Shown here in pieces: positions 63,143-64,000 of a stretch of DNA of 64,000 nt; the first letter of the stretch is position 1; each line of letters starts with the position of its first letter. Under the pieces are notes generated by a model. It had not been told where the DNA came from. It ran no database searches and saw only the letters and a program-made list of their open reading frames with translations. The stretch comes from Balaenoptera acutorostrata. Taxonomy: Eukaryota > Chordata > Mammalia > Artiodactyla > Balaenopteridae. Location of the stretch: assembly GCF_949987535.1 (NCBI RefSeq), contig NC_080078.1, positions 24,510,942 to 24,574,941 of the forward strand, in the 5' to 3' direction. Made by a program: the position numbers and the translations under genes.

Positions 63143-63865
63143 TAAAAAATTTTTAATTGAAGCACAATTGACAGATAAAATTATAAAATATTTAAAATGT
63201 AAAACATGATGATTTGATGTATGTACACTTTGTGAAAGGGTTCCCCCATCGAGTTAATTAACACCATCCATCACCTCACATACCTACCTTCTCCCTTTTT
63301 TTTGGTGAAAACATTTAAGTTCTACTCTTACCAAATTTCAATTATAAAATACAGTGTTATCAACTACAGTCACCCTGTTTCACTAGATTCTCAGACCTTA
63401 TTCATCTTATAACCAAAACTTTGTACCCTTTTACCAACCACTCCCTATTTCCCCACCTCCAGCCCCTGGCAGCCACTTTTCTGCTCTCTGTTTCTATTGA
63501 GTTTGACTTACTTGTTTATCTAGATTCCACATATAAGTGATACCATGCAGTATTTTCTTTCTCTGTCTGACTTATTCCACTTATCATAATGCCCTCCAAG
63601 TTCATCCATGTTGTCGCAAATGACCAGATTTCCTTCTTTTTAAAGGCTGAATAATACTCCATTGTAAGTAGACACCACTTTTTCTTTGTGCATTCATCCA
63701 TCAACGAAAACTTAGGTTTTTGCTATACCTTGGCTATTGTGAATAATACTGTAATGAACATGGGAATACAGATATCTCTTCAAGATAATGGCTTCATTTC
63801 CTTTGGATATATACCCAGGAGTGGGATTTCGGGATCATACGGTAGTTCTGTTTTTAACTTCTTTT
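63143..63865 (-). mobile_element. L1-type LINE 3' region
   Basis: 'attgaagcacaattgacaga', 'ccctggcagccacttttctg', 'ttccacatataagtgatacc', 'tatacccaggagtgggattt'. Frames 63516-63879 are internal. Confidence 0.92.
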
Positions 63866-63879
63866 TTTTTGTCTTTTAA

Positions 63880-64000
63880 AAAAAAATTTTTTTTATTGGA
63901 GTAGAGTTGGTTTACAATGTTGTGTTAGTTGCAGGGGTACAGCAAAGTGAATCAGTTATACATATATGTATATCCACTCTTTTTTAGATTCTTTTCCCAT
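63880..64000 (-). mobile_element. L1 3' end running off the right edge
   Basis: 'attggagtagagttggttta' then 'gtacagcaaagtgaatcagt'. Inserted beside or within the previous L1; right boundary outside the window. Confidence 0.9.

Overview
This window is nuclear DNA from a placental mammal and contains no protein-coding gene, rRNA, tRNA gene or CRISPR array that I can support. The open frames are short, and the ones I could identify are translations of mobile elements. The best assignment is a cetacean (whale or dolphin), or a close whippomorph relative. There are 17 copies of the long tRNA-derived SINE of the CHR/CHR-2 type. They share the signature head 'ggcttccctggtgg', an A-rich 'aaataaataaat' tail and target-site duplications. 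The L1s have an artiodactyl-type 3' end ('caattatactccaataaa'). BovB and Bov-A (ruminant), PRE-1 (pig), Alu, B1/B2 and carnivore SINEs were not seen. Species assignment is an inference from repeat content.

Layout. 1-3856 is the 5' half of a comparatively young but dead L1 on the minus strand (5'UTR, ORF1, start of ORF2), broken by two SINEs. 3.9-13 kb is a patchwork of MER5-type, MIR, L2, MLT1 and hAT-type fossils, with a promoter-like unique segment near 10.2-10.4 kb. 13.4-14.0 kb is a solo class-I-type LTR. 14-32 kb alternates L1M, MIR, L2 and LTR fossils with unique stretches. 32.8-33.3, 36.4-37.4, 40.3-41.3, 43.3-44.3, 54.0-54.9, 61.2-61.7 and 62.0-62.8 kb are repeat-free islands that could hold conserved non-coding regulatory DNA. 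45.3-46.7 and 56.0-60.3 kb are long L1M remnants, and 63.1-64.0 kb is L1 running off the right edge.

The picture is a gene desert or a large intron. Eighteen of 22 L1 pieces and 14 of 17 SINEs lie on the minus strand. If the window is intronic, that would fit a host gene transcribed on the plus strand, because intronic L1s are usually antisense. Many elements are nested, so relative insertion ages can be read directly.

I did not find a previously undescribed multi-gene system. The observations most worth checking are the repeat-free islands, a 13-bp perfect-arm hairpin at 36565-36606, a poly(T) tract flanked by 17-bp direct repeats at 21619-21667, and tandem-module variation inside the SINEs. 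Family names below come from recognising consensus features by eye. Boundaries are approximate (about 10-30 bp) unless target-site duplications are quoted.
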